This document shows positions 31,106-42,414 of a stretch of DNA of 64,000 nucleotides, piece by piece. The translations under genes were made by a program, and so were the position numbers. This DNA is from Halichondria panicea (Eukaryota > Porifera > Demospongiae > Suberitida > Halichondriidae): contig NC_087381.1 of the NCBI RefSeq assembly GCF_963675165.1, forward strand, positions 4,589,378 through 4,653,377. Reading direction: 5' to 3'. Numbering within the stretch: position 1 is the first letter of the stretch; each line of letters begins with the position of its first letter. The notes beneath the pieces were generated by a model, which was not told the DNA's origin, made no database searches, and was given only the letters and a program-made list of their open reading frames with translations.

Positions 31106-32871
31106 CCCCACTTCCAATATATATTATAGCTGAAGCAATAAAATACCATCATGTACTACTACTGTGATCAGTCAGTTCTTACCCCACAAAGAAGCTAAGG
31201 GTTGTAAAATCTTCAAATTTTGTGTGCTGCTGTTTCATTTTGTATCATTTTGTACCTAGCCATAATTATCTCAAGACAAATTTTAGGGCTATTCATACAT
31301 TTACTTACCTAGTATCCTCTCATTTGCTCTTGACATCACACCTCAAGGTGTCTATTGATGCAACGCGCACGGCCTCACGTTGCAAGCATAAGCCTATCTA
31401 TGATTGTAGTATGTGGCTTACCAGGACCTCAAGAAAGAAAAAAATTGATTCTTCCAGGATCTGGAGTTCAAGACTTGCATGTACACTACATGCATATTGG
31501 TAGTGTTTTGTGGCTTACCAGGCCGCCCTCAAGAAAAATATGATTCTGGATATTATTTTCTCACACGCGCATTACATACACTAGAGTAATTAAAGGGTGT
31601 GTCCAAAGAGTCAACATAGATATAAGAAGGGAGAGGGAGGAGGTAGTCACATGACCAGCCAAAAGGATTATGAATCTCATTAACTTGTGCATGAATATCA
31701 TTCAACACTTTGTAATAATGGATTTGGTTTGGCGTGTATCTTTCAAGAAATAAACTTGAGGTTCATTGCTGGATAGCTTTTCAACCAGTTTCAACCACTT
31801 ATTGTTTTTAGTGTAATTCTGTGTTTGATAAGCCTGCATTCAGGATAGGATCACTGCCAACATCTGAGCCTTGGTTGCTACAACAAATCTAATCTCTACT
31901 TGTAAACTCTAGCTACTAGCCTTCACTGCATGAGTTTTATGCTCGTCTCTTTATGGTGAATGTCGTCATTGGAATGCATTTTTAACGACTTCTTTGTCTT
32001 TCTTGCCTTAAATCAAGAAATAGCAGCCGGGATATGGGAAACGCTACATAAATAGCATTGACGATCCGCGTTTCGGTCAATGTTTTCTTCTTTATTTCCT
32101 CCAACCCAGCAATGGCTAGTGGAACAGTCACAACAAGGTAGCAGCAATAGTTAGTGAGACCCTCCAAGCGGTAAAAAGCAGCTTGGACAGCAAATTCTTG
32201 AGAGGAGCTCTGTCTGTACCGTTGAGTATTCCAGTACAGTCACAGGAAATGTAGCTGTCGTAAATTACTGTGCCGATACGATGAACCAACTATCAATGAA
32301 TCAAAGAGAGTACAACCAGCTTACTTAGACAACTAGCTGGCGCTGTGCTAATGCCTCTCGTCAAAAGTGTTATATTAGTTTCTTTTATATTAAAGTTAGC
32401 TCGTTGATCTATATAAAGTCACTGAGAAGAAAATACTTATTTACATGCATCGTTATTTATTGGCTTACCAGCTCAGGACCTCAAGAAAGGATTATCTGTA
32501 GTTCAGTGTATAATTATAATATCTAAGATGTTATTGTTATCTATATTGTGTTTTATAGTTTTATAATGTTATAGTTTTTTTTGTGGCCCTCAAGACAAAG
32601 ATGATTCTATGCGCATTACATCCACAGGAATAATTAAACCAATTTCACAAATGGCTACTGCTAGCTAGCTAACAGATATGAGTATTGTAGCTAACAAAAA
32701 GCTAGCGCTTTAGCTAACTCATGTTGAATAGAAAGTTTGTGCGAACAGATGATGCTATGAAATATTCTGAAGACAGCTCGAGAAAGAAGCTTTAGTTTGC
32801 TAATCAACGAATCAAAATCCAAGAGAACGTGCGCTTTGAGCAGTTACAGCTGGAACACACATATGGTGAGC
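31106..32871. other. Mostly non-coding, with degraded dispersed repeats
   Basis: Three short related segments contain GGCTTACCAG followed by CCTCAAGAAA (about 31410, 31510 and 32460). The block at 32338-32448 repeats 24625-24745. A hydrophobic-poor minus-strand frame at 32167-31982 has no support. No gene is called. Confidence 0.4.
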
Positions 32872-33545
32872 CTTTTGTCTCAAAAATCAACTCGTTGTTT
32901 TATCAACTCGATTTTATCGACTTTATCTGGTAGGGATCAACTCGATGTGTTATATTGACTCGAAGCCGCTGGGGGGAAAGGCGAGTTTCGAGGGCGGTTT
33001 GATATCGAGGATCGAGGCTATCTATGGCTGTACTCTTGCAACAAAGGCGCTAGGCTCAGAGACAAGGCACTGAGACTCTTGGCAGGCCTACAGCTTCCAG
33101 GCACGCCTGCAGAAGGTCACAGCAGCTTACTTGTGCTGGATCTACTGTGATCCAGCACAAGTAAGCTGCTGTGACCTTAATTAATTAATTAAATCACTAT
33201 TTGCTTGTCTACTTGACTCTTTTTTCATGAAACATAGCAAGTAGCTGATCCCCATCTGAGCTACTCTGAGCTGCTGTAGGCGTGCCTGTGGCCTCAGTGT
33301 CTTGTCTGAGCCTTCGTTGCACTAGAGTACAGCGACTACGGCCGCCCTCGAAACTCGCCTATCCCCCAGCGACCTGGAATCGAGTCGATAAGCAGTCGCT
33401 AAATCGAGTTGATAAAACACATCGAGTCGATCCCTACCAGATAAAATCGAGTTGATAAAACACATCGAGTCGATTTATCCTTCCGGTTTGGGACACCAAC
33501 ACATGGTATTTTGTATCGCCATTTTGAAACAAAAGGCTCACCATA
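32872..33545. mobile_element. TCGA-rich foldback repeat, copy b, most complete
   Basis: The ends TATGGTGAGCCTTTTGT and ACAAAAGGCTCACCATA are inverted and lie against a CA-rich flank on both sides. Inside, a TCAACTCGATTTTATCGACT-type array on the left is mirrored by AGTCGATAA...ATCGAGTTGATAAAACACAT on the right, and a GGCGAGTTTCGAGGGCGG block is mirrored by CCGCCCTCGAAACTCGCC. The middle holds a perfect hairpin with 30-bp arms (33113-33142 and 33149-33178). No coding capacity. The right half also carries TATTTTGTATCGCCATTTTG, shared with copies a and c. Confidence 0.75.
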
Positions 33546-33599
33546 CACACACACACACACACACAGTCAGCTTTACCGTATGCCAGGTGATTACTTACC

Positions 33600-33858
33600 A
33601 AGTGGCTTTGATTTTACTTGCATACAATACCCAGCTACTTAAAAAAGAGGGAATCATTAATATTTTGGGCAACTCTCCTTGTAGAAGGTACACAAAGCCA
33701 CTAGATAGAGCCGAAACGATAATACAACACTCAAAAAACTGCCTTTGAAAGAGATACACATATGATGCACAGTAGGCTCCCAGTGGGGAGCTAGTAATAA
33801 CATTTCCCGCTGGGTTGGCGGAGCCGAAACCTAGTGATTGTGCGCACGTGCCAGCCAT
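33600..33858 (-). CDS. Possible first exon of a membrane protein
   Basis: Starting at ATG 33858 on the minus strand, an 86-residue frame runs to a strong GTAAGT donor at about 33599. Two hydrophobic stretches are visible (ECCIIVSALSSGFVYLLQG and ILMIPSFLSSWVLYA). I do not recognise it. The downstream side is repeat DNA (copy b), so any next exon must lie beyond it. It may instead be a chance frame in repetitive DNA. Confidence 0.25.
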
Positions 33859-33900
33859 CCCTTCTTATATCAACTATACTTATTTACACATGTAATATAG

Positions 33901-36900
33901 TAGTCTCGAATACCAGCCGGTTCTCATTGTAAGCGTGGGCGGGAGAGAACCGTCTGGTGACTCTAGCTCAGAGGAGGCGCGAAGCACCTCTAAATTGCCG
34001 TTGTGTTAATTGCATGCCAGTCTCATGAACTAGCCGCCCTTCCTAAGTGAGAGACCTTCGTGAGACTAACCAACAACATGCATGCAAGACAGCCTGGAGC
34101 AAAGATCAATAGAATCATGTCAGGGAACACTCCAAAACAACCAGCAGCCATCATCTATGATTAAAAGACCAGGACCATGCATGTACCACAGCAAAAATGC
34201 CTGAGGCCTCCTTTTACAGCCTCCTTTTACAATGTATATACGTATAATACATGCATGCTACATGCAACAAGGCCAGCTATTGAAAAGCCTGGCCAAAAAC
34301 TCATCCGCCCTGTGTTCGACTGTGGGAGGGAGAAGCTCAATACTTGGCTGAAAGTGGTCGCAAAGCAGCTAGGCTAAACGCACAAGTTAGTTTTATTCTC
34401 TGTTTTACGTTTTAATAATCCATTCTCGGTCACACAGTTAATGTGCATACAGTTAATGTGCATATGACGCTCATTCAACTCCAAAATGATCTTGTTGTTG
34501 CCAAACCAGTCGACAAGAAATCAAGATTTTGATGAGCTTGAGCTTCACACCTGAGTTTAAAGACGGCAAGGTGTTTGTTATTTGGAAGTGGCAGGTGCTA
34601 CATCAAGACGGTAATAATAGTGAGGGGAATTGCTGTTTGTTTTCAGCCAACGGAACCCCGGACTATTCAGACGCAGAGTCTGAAACAGTCACACACCAAG
34701 GATGTATTAAGGAAAAACTATATCCAGAAGTACTCTGAAAAGCAAGTGTGACGAAGGTGTCCCTATATAGAAGTACATGTTGATCCTATGGTTGTACACG
34801 GTTCCTTTGGATACGTAGTGAAGGAAGCACGGGATGCTATGCTAGCCGTGCAGCGCCGAAATTTGGTTGACCGGAAGCCACACCTCTTATTAATGACGTT
34901 CTTATTAACGACATCATGATTAACTTATCTGTTAAGTAGGGTGTGGCTGAACGCTGGCCACGATCACAAAAGAGAACTAGTTTATAGCTCACAGCAAGAT
35001 CGGAGTGCTCAGCTAGCTGGATAATCAGATACATTTCTCTGTTTGTATACTTGGTGCTCGAGCACCCCTAGCACCCCCCTGTTGTAACATTCGCCCTTCT
35101 CAAGGTATCTCCCCCCTCAGGCGGCTAATTCTGGCATGCAATTAACCTGATTAGCAAAGGTGCTTAGCTGGGCATACTTTTCTGTCGTCGGACGAATGTG
35201 GGTAGAGTATTCATCGAGCCTTACCCGCAAGAAGAGTATATTCATTGGAGCCTTACATGCAAGAATGTAACTTAGTGTGCTGGAAAGGGAGGGAGCGATG
35301 AGTCCACATGGGAACCAGTAGCGAACTTAAAGAATTCCAGTGCTTTGCTCTCGCAGTTTAAACAGGTATCGTATGTAGTGAGTACTTATTTTACATTTGT
35401 ATGCTAGGAATCGGAGTCAGTGGCGGAGGGTCCATGGGGTCCCTTGACCCCCCATTTTGAAGTTCACTTTAATTAAAAGGCTTCCAGCTAGCTATTTATC
35501 AGTTTTTGTAGCTATTGTAATTTGATTCAGTGATTGTACCTGTTGCTTTGATGTATCAACTGCCAAAGGAGTGTTCAGGTTAGCCTAGGCTAGCTAGCTG
35601 AGCTGACTGTTCGTGGCAGCTAGCTAGCTCTACGCAATTCTATTATGGGACTTCCCCTGGCTGAGTATGGGATTTCCCCTAGTCACGTGTAACCGGAAGT
35701 GGGCGTAACCCCAAAAAATTCGCGCTGCCTTTAGAACCCCCCCTTTCATTTCCTGGATCCGCCACTGGGAGTATGTGCAAGCATAATAATTATTAGAACC
35801 TAATAGTTGACAAGCTGCCATTTATTCATAATTATGTTATTATCCAGACAACAAGTGCAATTAGAGCAAAACAATTTTCGCCCTCAAGCACTCTAACCAA
35901 TTTTAAGGTTTTAGCGACGATGTTGAACAAACATGAAAGTATCGGTTATTGGACCTTCCCAAAAGTAAATTGCATACGTCCAGTTCTGTCTTGGCAGATA
36001 GAGCAAAGTGGGTCATGATGTCGTCCGAAATTGGTCTATACTCCTTGGTGGAACGGACGGTTTAGCTACACACACAAAAAGAACCAACTCTATTTAAAAT
36101 AGAGCATCAGTATACATTAGTCAAAACCTTTTTGAGTGACTTCGTGCTGTGCTTTCATAGTAAGTCCCTGTACCTTGCGTGTGTACACTCTTTCATATTG
36201 TGTTTCTTTAAACAGCCTCGATGCGTCGTAGAAGTGAAGAAAAGAAGAAAAGTGTGTCACTACTCTCATCATGTGACCCAAAACATGTGTGCCAGCTATT
36301 TATCGAGGGCCTGGGAACTCAAGAATCAATCATATTGATCCTGACGGACAGTAGCATGTTCCATGTATTTGAATCTCCCTTGTTGCCATTAATTATTCTC
36401 GAGTGGCACATTTGTTTGTCGAAGAAGACCGAAGTTATTAATTTGATAGCTTATTGTCTAGCTCAAGTGGATGCATGATGAAGTATGAATTGTGTGATTA
36501 TTACTTGCCTACTATTTGAAATGAAATTAGGTAAAATTTGTAAAGATAGTTGTACATACTCTGTGACGCCGCGGCTAGCCAACCTTCGTAGGTTGTGGAA
36601 TATAAGTCTGACGCCGGGGCTAGCCCCCCTTCTTTTTAGATTGTGCTTTATATGGAATATAAGTCAAAACTAGGCATCCATGTAGCCTCGCCTTCCTTTT
36701 TCAGTTACAATTTTGTTTCTGTTGTTTATAGTTTCTGTTGTTTATAGTCACAATGTTAATGTTAATGTTCCATACGGGAATTGGAGGAGAAAAAAGGAAG
36801 CCACTAAGGAAAAGGAAGGCTAAGTCTTTAAGTCTTGTGATCTACTACTGACGTAGCCAAATTTAATTGAGCGTGGGCAAAATTAAACCTTGGAGCGTAT

Positions 36901-37078
36901 TTACCAAATACAATACTTCTGCACATGTTCACGTGGAAATGTATCTATGGAGTGCTGTATTTTTTGTCTTTGACTAAGTTTCTGAATTGTAACTTGAATC
37001 CCAATTAATGTCCACACATTCCCAGACGGTTCTCTCCCGCCCACGCTTACACTGAGAACCGGCTGGTATTCGAGACTA
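33901..37078. mobile_element. 3.2-kb TIR element without identified transposase
   Basis: The left end TAGTCTCGAATACCAGCCGG and its continuation (TTCTCA, GTAAGCGTGGGCGGGAGAGA, ACCGTCTGG) are mirrored at 37023-37078. The inverted ends are nearly 60 bases with about two mismatches. A TA dinucleotide stands at both edges; no longer duplication is clear. The interior contains short frames (34177-34377, 34529-34738, 36221-36478) that I cannot assign, a GCGGCTAGCC/GGGGCTAGCC direct repeat near 36570-36660, and a MITE at 35418-35767. The right end lies just before the truncated DUF6589 gene. Confidence 0.65.
35418..35767. mobile_element. MITE with CAGTGGCGGA ends
   Basis: The ends CAGTGGCGGAGGGTCC and GGATCCGCCACTG are inverted and flanked by GGAGT on both sides (35413-35417 and 35768-35772). 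The 350-base body is non-coding with C-rich and G-rich patches. The ends resemble the CAGNGGCGG ends of many animal hAT MITEs, although hAT duplications are usually 8 bp. Confidence 0.7.
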
Positions 37079-37265
37079 GCTCGTTCGTGGTATCGATTGG
37101 TCGGTTTTAAGTGCAAATATTGAGGATTACAGACAAACTCTACCACTTTTATTGCGGCTGTTTATTACACTACGAGGAAAGTGATTTGTTCTGTAATCAG
37201 CTTCTTTCCTGTTGCATCCAAACTTTGTTTCCCAGGGATCGGTTATTATATACGTAAATTATTTA

Positions 37266-38597
37266 GGGAACAACATTAAGCAATACTTTTTGCTGATGAT
37301 TGTGCTATACAGAGACATTAGAACAATCAATGACTGCCAAACCCTGCAAGATGACCATGCAGTAGCAAAAGCCACACACAGCGAAGATGATATCAACATA
37401 CCATACTTCAAGCAATCATTTGACAGAGCGATAGATTGGCACATTGAGCATAAGTACTACCATGAGCTGAGTCAACCATCTGAGTGGGTACGTTATAGCA
37501 ATTCAGTATATAATTATATAGGTCTTGAAATGGTTGAGATCATGGCCACAAAACATGTTCCAATGTCCCGTGCAGTATTTGTACCAAGTCTTAACGAGCA
37601 CATTGATATCCAAGAGGCTAGGTCTTTCCCGATCATCCTTCATGGGGACTACCTAACAGCTGCGAGAGCAAGAGGTGCCCAGAAATTCAAGATCAATGCT
37701 GACTCACCGTCCAATAGATATGAAGGATTGGTATCGGTGTCTGCTGACTGGCACACGAAACTGAGAGTTCTATCGGTATAAGTAACTGAACTAAAACATG
37801 CATGACCTCATACAATTTTTCACACACAGATAATATGGAAATACTACTTCTCTTCTCGAGATATTGGTAGTGTACGCAACCGACTGAATCGCACAAATGA
37901 TGTAAAAAAAGATTTCAATGCATGAAATACTACTTCTCTTCTCGATCGGCAACAGATATTGGTAGTCTGTACAATGTACGCAATCGACTGAATCGCACAA
38001 ATGTTCCAACAGATGTAAAAACAGATTTCAATGCATGTGAAGTTGCAGCAGCTCTCCCAACATTTGATATGAAATCGGTACCCAAGCGAATGTGTGATTC
38101 AGGATGCAGCTGAAGGTGTACAAAAGATACATATCCCTTTCCCACAACTCTAGTTCTGAGGACTATGTCCAAAACGATAGCGATTGTATTTCGAGCTATT
38201 CTACTCAATCTCAATCCAGCTGTTGTATATGGAATTTGCAGACGCTTATCAGGGAGGGTGACGGAGAACGAGTGTTTCGATGCTGGCGTTATTTTCTTCC
38301 GATTTTTCGTGTAGACTCTTGCGAAGCTCCTTCCTTCATCAACAGTTGTATGCGTTATCGCCACGACTGTCCAATCAGTTAATTTGGGGTCGCTTTGTAA
38401 ATGTCCGCGGTATTCCAGGAAGAGCGTATAGCGAAAGGTGCAATTCATAACTTGAAGTCTAACAAGGCTCAATCTCGAGGGTTGGACGAGCGATTGGAAC
38501 ACTAGCTCCACTGATGGAAATGTTTGATGAAGAAAACTCAGTGCCATCAACATCTAGCCATCTGCTGAAAAAGACGTATGCACTATCGTTGAGCAGT
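37266..38597 (+). pseudogene. DUF6589-type transposon-associated protein, truncated and frameshifted
   Basis: A plus-strand frame (37266-37776) carries the family landmarks YRDIRTINDCQTLQDD, VPSLNEHIDIQEA, LHGDYLTAARARGAQK and SADWHTKL. A small intron fits 37777-37829 (GTATAA...CACACAG). The frame then reads IIWKYYFSSR and NRLNRTN, this piece being itself tandemly duplicated (about 37834-37925 and 37923-38038). Further blocks follow in shifting frames: GDGERVFRCWRYFLPIF (about 38255), QLIWGRFVNVRGIPGR (about 38375) and IGTLAPLMEMFDEEN (about 38490), ending in a stop near 38597. The family is frequent in cnidarian and sponge repeats and is probably transposon-borne; its activity is not established. 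The N-terminal half is missing; the 3.2-kb TIR element ends just upstream. The last 550 bases are repeated at 39118-39730. Confidence 0.7.
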
Positions 38598-38749
38598 TAA
38601 TGAAGCATGAGGTATTACCACCCCAAAGATTTATTTTCAACTGCCTCTAGGATGGTTAGCCGATTAACTTTACTGTAACTTTTCAACTGCATGGCTATTT
38701 GTTCCATTCACGATGTCATTCAATAATTAATTATCAAAATTTAACCTAA

Positions 38750-39112
38750 AAAAACAAGAGGTTTCTGGAGCAACAGCCACATGTACAAACACTGTCTACT
38801 ACTGTCTATTTGTCTATGTTTATAGTTATCCATTGATTTAAAGAGAAGGTCTCTCCTACACTGACAATCATTATCTAGATTCCTTCTTCACATGCATGCT
38901 TGCTTTGAGTAGAATTGCCAATGAGGGTTTTCCATCCCGTCTACGATTCTGGAACTCCAACGTGGATGATCTCTCGTACATCCGGGCCCAAGCTGGGTTT
39001 TGTGAACAGAGATATTGTAGTAGCCTGATCAGTTACACTTGTGAACATGTCTACCAATCGGAGTGATTCGCAACCCAAACCTCTGCACACATATTATAAC
39101 GATTGGCAGTAC
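38750..39112 (-). pseudogene. Duplicated C-terminal piece of the RecQ-like helicase
   Basis: Minus-strand reading in unit 1 gives VDMFTSVTDQATTISLFTK, PDVREIIHVGVPES, a GKPSLAILLKA segment and CRRDLLFKSMDNYKH. These fit helicase motifs IV-VI surroundings and the zinc-binding region of RecQ-like proteins. It lacks the ATPase half and has stops and small deletions. It is the copy of the part of the neighbouring gene that lies in unit 2. Confidence 0.65.
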
Positions 39113-39117
39113 ATAGC

Positions 39118-39760
39118 AGCTCTCCCAACATTTGATATGAAATCGGTACCCAAGCGAATGTGTGATTCAGGATGCAGCTGAAGGTGTACAAAAGATACAT
39201 ATCCCTTTCCCATACATATCCCTTTCCCAATATCCCTTTCCCACAACTCTAGTTCTGAGGACTATGTCCAAAACGATAGCGATTGTATTTCGAGCTATTC
39301 TACTCAATCTCAATCCAGCTGTTGGTGTTGTATATCTGTTGGTGTTGTATATGGAATTTGCAGACGCTTATCAGGGAGGGTGACGGAGAACGAGTGTTTC
39401 GATGCTGGCGTTATTTTCTTCCGATTTTTCGTGTAGACTCTTGCGAAGCTCTTCCTTCATCAACAGTTGTATGCGTTATCGCCACGACTGTCCAATCAGT
39501 TAATTTGGGGTCGCTTTGTAAATGTCCGCGGTATTCCAGGAAGAGCGTATAGCGAAAGGTGCAATTCATAACTTGAAGTCTAACAAGGCTCAATCTCGAG
39601 GGTTGGACGAGCGATTGGAACACTAGCTCCACTGATGGAAATGTTTGATGAAGAAAACTCAGTGCCATCAACCATCAACATCAGTGCCATCAACATCTAG
39701 CCATCTGCTGAAAAAGACGTATGCACTATCGTTGAGCAGTTAATGAAGCATGAGGTATTA
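39118..39760 (+). pseudogene. Duplicated C-terminal piece of the DUF6589 gene
   Basis: This copy in unit 2 has a slightly longer open frame than unit 1: IQDAAEGVQKIHIPFP, TMSKTIAIVFRAILLNLNPA, YMEFADAYQGG, then GDGERVFRCWRYFLPIF in the next frame and QLIWGRFVNVRGIPGR later. The same frameshifts as in unit 1 are present, so the gene was already broken before the duplication. Confidence 0.68.
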
Positions 39761-39879
39761 CCACCCCAAAGATTTATTTTCAACTGCCTCTAGGATGGTT
39801 AGCCGATTAACTTTACTGTAACTTTTCAACTGCATGGCTATTTGTTCCATTCACGATGTCATTCAATAATTAATTATCA

Positions 39880-40960
39880 AAATTTAACCTAAAAAAACAA
39901 GAGGTTTCTGGAGCAACAGCCACACGTACAAACACTGTCTACTACTGTCTATTTGTCTATGTTTATAGTTATCCATTGATTTAAAGAGAAGGTCTCTCCT
40001 ACACTGACAATCATTATCTAGATTCCTTCTTCACATGCATGCTTGCTTTGAGTAGAATTGCCAATGAGGGTTTTCCAATGAGGTTTTCCATCCCGTCTAC
40101 GATTCTGGAACTGGAACTCCAACGTGGATGATCTCTCGTACATCCGGGCCCAAGCTGGGTTTTGTGAACAGAGATATTGTAGTAGCCTGATCAGTTACAC
40201 TTGTGAACATGTCTACCAATCGGAGTGATTCGCAACCCAACCCCCTGCACACATATTATAACGATTGGCAGTACATAAGGGTTTGAAGGTTTCTACCACT
40301 GTGGTGTACTTTCCAACGTTGTACACCATGTTTGCCTTACAAGCATGTTTGCCTTACAAGCAACAACGACAGGCTTGTCCATCCCCAGAGTACGGGTGAC
40401 TGAACATCGGGCCTCACACTAGGTGGCAACAAACTTCTGATTTCTCCCAATCTCTCCATTACTCTGCGAAAAGTCTGCCCCTGCATTGCATAAAATAATT
40501 GTAAAATTGATAATTATAGCGGTTATAGCGGTGTTAGCATACCACTTTTTAACTGTGTGTGCCTCATCCACCACAAACGCTTTGCCGTTGTTCGTACACT
40601 CAACATCTTTCCAAACATTACTACTTATGAGTTCTGGAGTGATGTATACAAGCTGGTAGTCACCTCTCAAAACAGCATGTTTATCAGAATCTCCTGTATA
40701 GTAACCAGCAGAGATATCCCTCTGGATGAATAGCTAGCCACCATCCTTAAATACATTGTATACCTAGAGCTCTATAGAATTGCTAATAATTATTTATTCG
40801 ATGATTGCAGTAACAACCAGTACAATGGTGGTTCCGGTCTTGCCATAGCCAGTAGGCCAAACACATCCTGGCCCTACTTGGAGTTGATGTGGCCTTATTT
40901 TATCATAGCCAAGCATTCTCGCTTCTTTGATGGTTTTTGAGCAGTTCTAGTTCTTTGTTC
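39880..40960 (-). pseudogene. RecQ-like DNA helicase remnant, convergent with DUF6589
   Basis: RecQ helicases unwind DNA 3' to 5'; transposon-linked RecQ-like genes are expanded in sponges and cnidarians. On the minus strand the order is: an exon with KIRPHQLQV and the Walker A block PTGYGKT (about 40950-40810); GISAGYYTGD, DYQLVYITPELISSNVWKDV and the Walker B/DEAH box VVDEAHTVKKW (40735-40545), ending on a GTATGC donor; then FRRVMERLGEIRSLLPPSV (about 40490-40430), TLGMDKPVVVACKAN (about 40395-40350), YCQSL and the PDVREIIHVGVP and CRRDLLFKSMDNYKH blocks (40276-39960). A deletion after LLPPSV, frameshifts and stops show it is not functional. It runs into duplication unit 2 and faces the DUF6589 gene. 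Confidence 0.75.
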
Positions 40961-41049
40961 ACTCTTCTTGCTCATTCACAGTGACAGTGCAGCTTGCTCT
41001 ACAATTTATGCTGTGAACATGCTCAAGGCCACACCTTTGTGAACCACTT

Positions 41050-41141
41050 GAACGCTGCAATCTGATTGGGCTGCAAAATTTCTGCAGTGGCAGTGGTGCC
41101 CAACCCTACGTTCGCGTCCAGGGTGGGCCACGCCCAACTAG
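41050..41141. repeat. Partial copy of the TTAGTTGGGC MITE
   Basis: GCAATCTGATTGGGCTGCA, GTGGTGCCCAACCCTACG and TCCAGGGTGGGCCACGCCCA match the right side of the element at 18446-18842 and the copy at 49434-49720. The left part is missing. Confidence 0.65.
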
Positions 41142-42414
41142 TGTAGACCACACCCAGTAAAAAGAATAAAGTTATATGTTGTTTTATTGGAACATATAAC
41201 TGGTTAGCGCATGTGTTGGTGTCCCAAACCGGAAGGATAAATCGACTCGAATTTTTTATCGACTTCATCTGGTAGGGATCGACTCGACTCGATGTGTTTT
41301 ATCAACTCGATTTATCGACTGCTTCTGTCTGGTAAGGATCGACTCGATTCTAGGGATCGACTTGATGTGTTTTATCAACTCGATTAAGTCGATTCTAGGG
41401 ATCGACTCGATGTGTTTTATCAACTCGATTTATCGACTGCTTCTGGTAAGGATCGACTCGATTCTAGGGGGAAAGGCGAGCGGCCGATGTACTCTAGCAA
41501 TGAAGGCACTAAGACCACAGGCACGCCTACAGCAACTCAGAGTAGCTCAGATGGGGACCTTCTGACACAGCAGCTACTCAAGTAGACAAGCATTTAGTGA
41601 TGACCGGCGTGCCAGCTACTCTGACCTGCTGTAGGCGTGTGTTCAAGAGTCTTAGTGCCTTGTCTGAGCCTAGCGCCTTTGTTGCAAGTAGTACAGCCCT
41701 CGATATCAAGCCGCCCTCGAAACTCGCCTTTTCCCCTAGCGGCGGCCTGGAATCGAGTCGATCCTTACCAGAAACAGTCAATAAATCGAGTTGATAAAAC
41801 ACATCGAGTCGATTCTTACCAGATGAAGTTGATAAAAATTGAGTTGATAAAACACATCAAGTCGATTCTTACCAGATGAAGTTGATAAAATCGAGTTGAT
41901 AAAACACATCGAGTCGATCCCTAACACAGATGAAGTTGATATAATTGAGTTGATATAATCGAGTTGATAAAACCATAGATACACGAAAGAAAGGGATAGG
42001 CAACGCCTCACCTCTGGTTGGAGGTGAGTTGCGCTCAAGAGTTTACACTATGCTCCCGACTTCTGCTCATATCTCGACCAAAAGCAGTATTACACGGTGC
42101 CCCCTGAACTATTTGTACGAAAAAACACTGAATTGTAAGTTTATGTACCAATATGAAATAATTTTATGGCATGTATGTTTCACAGAATATAGCATGTCTA
42201 TATATGCATGGAACTAGGCATAATTCCCAGCTCAATATTCAGTGAAGTAGTCGTAGATGTCCTTTTAAATTCTCCTGCAGTTACCGTATTCCTGCAGTTA
42301 CCGTATATGATTGTCTTGATTCAAGCACTCCAAAACATAGCTTAACATTAGAAAATGGAACACAAATACTTTTGGCCCATAAAACATTGCACATATCTCA
42401 GAAAAATTTTTAGC

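Larger units (their letters stand above)
38045..40276. repeat. Tandem duplication of about 1.1 kb (two units)
   Basis: Unit 1 (38045-39112) and unit 2 (39113-40276) both start at AGCAGCTCTCCCAACATTTG and run to ACGATTGGCAGTACATA. They are nearly identical; unit 2 has a few extra short internal duplications (an added TATCCCTTTCCC run, TGTTGGTGTTGTATA, CATCAACATCAGTGCC and CAATGAGG). Each unit holds the 3' end of the DUF6589 gene (plus) and the 3' end of the RecQ-like gene (minus). High similarity indicates a recent event. Confidence 0.9.

Noticed and set aside
37930-38553. A 207-residue minus-strand open frame
   Set aside because: It is antisense to the DUF6589 blocks (GDGERVFRCWRYFLPIF, QLIWGRFVNVRGIPGR) on the plus strand, which carry the family signature. 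I treat it as a shadow.
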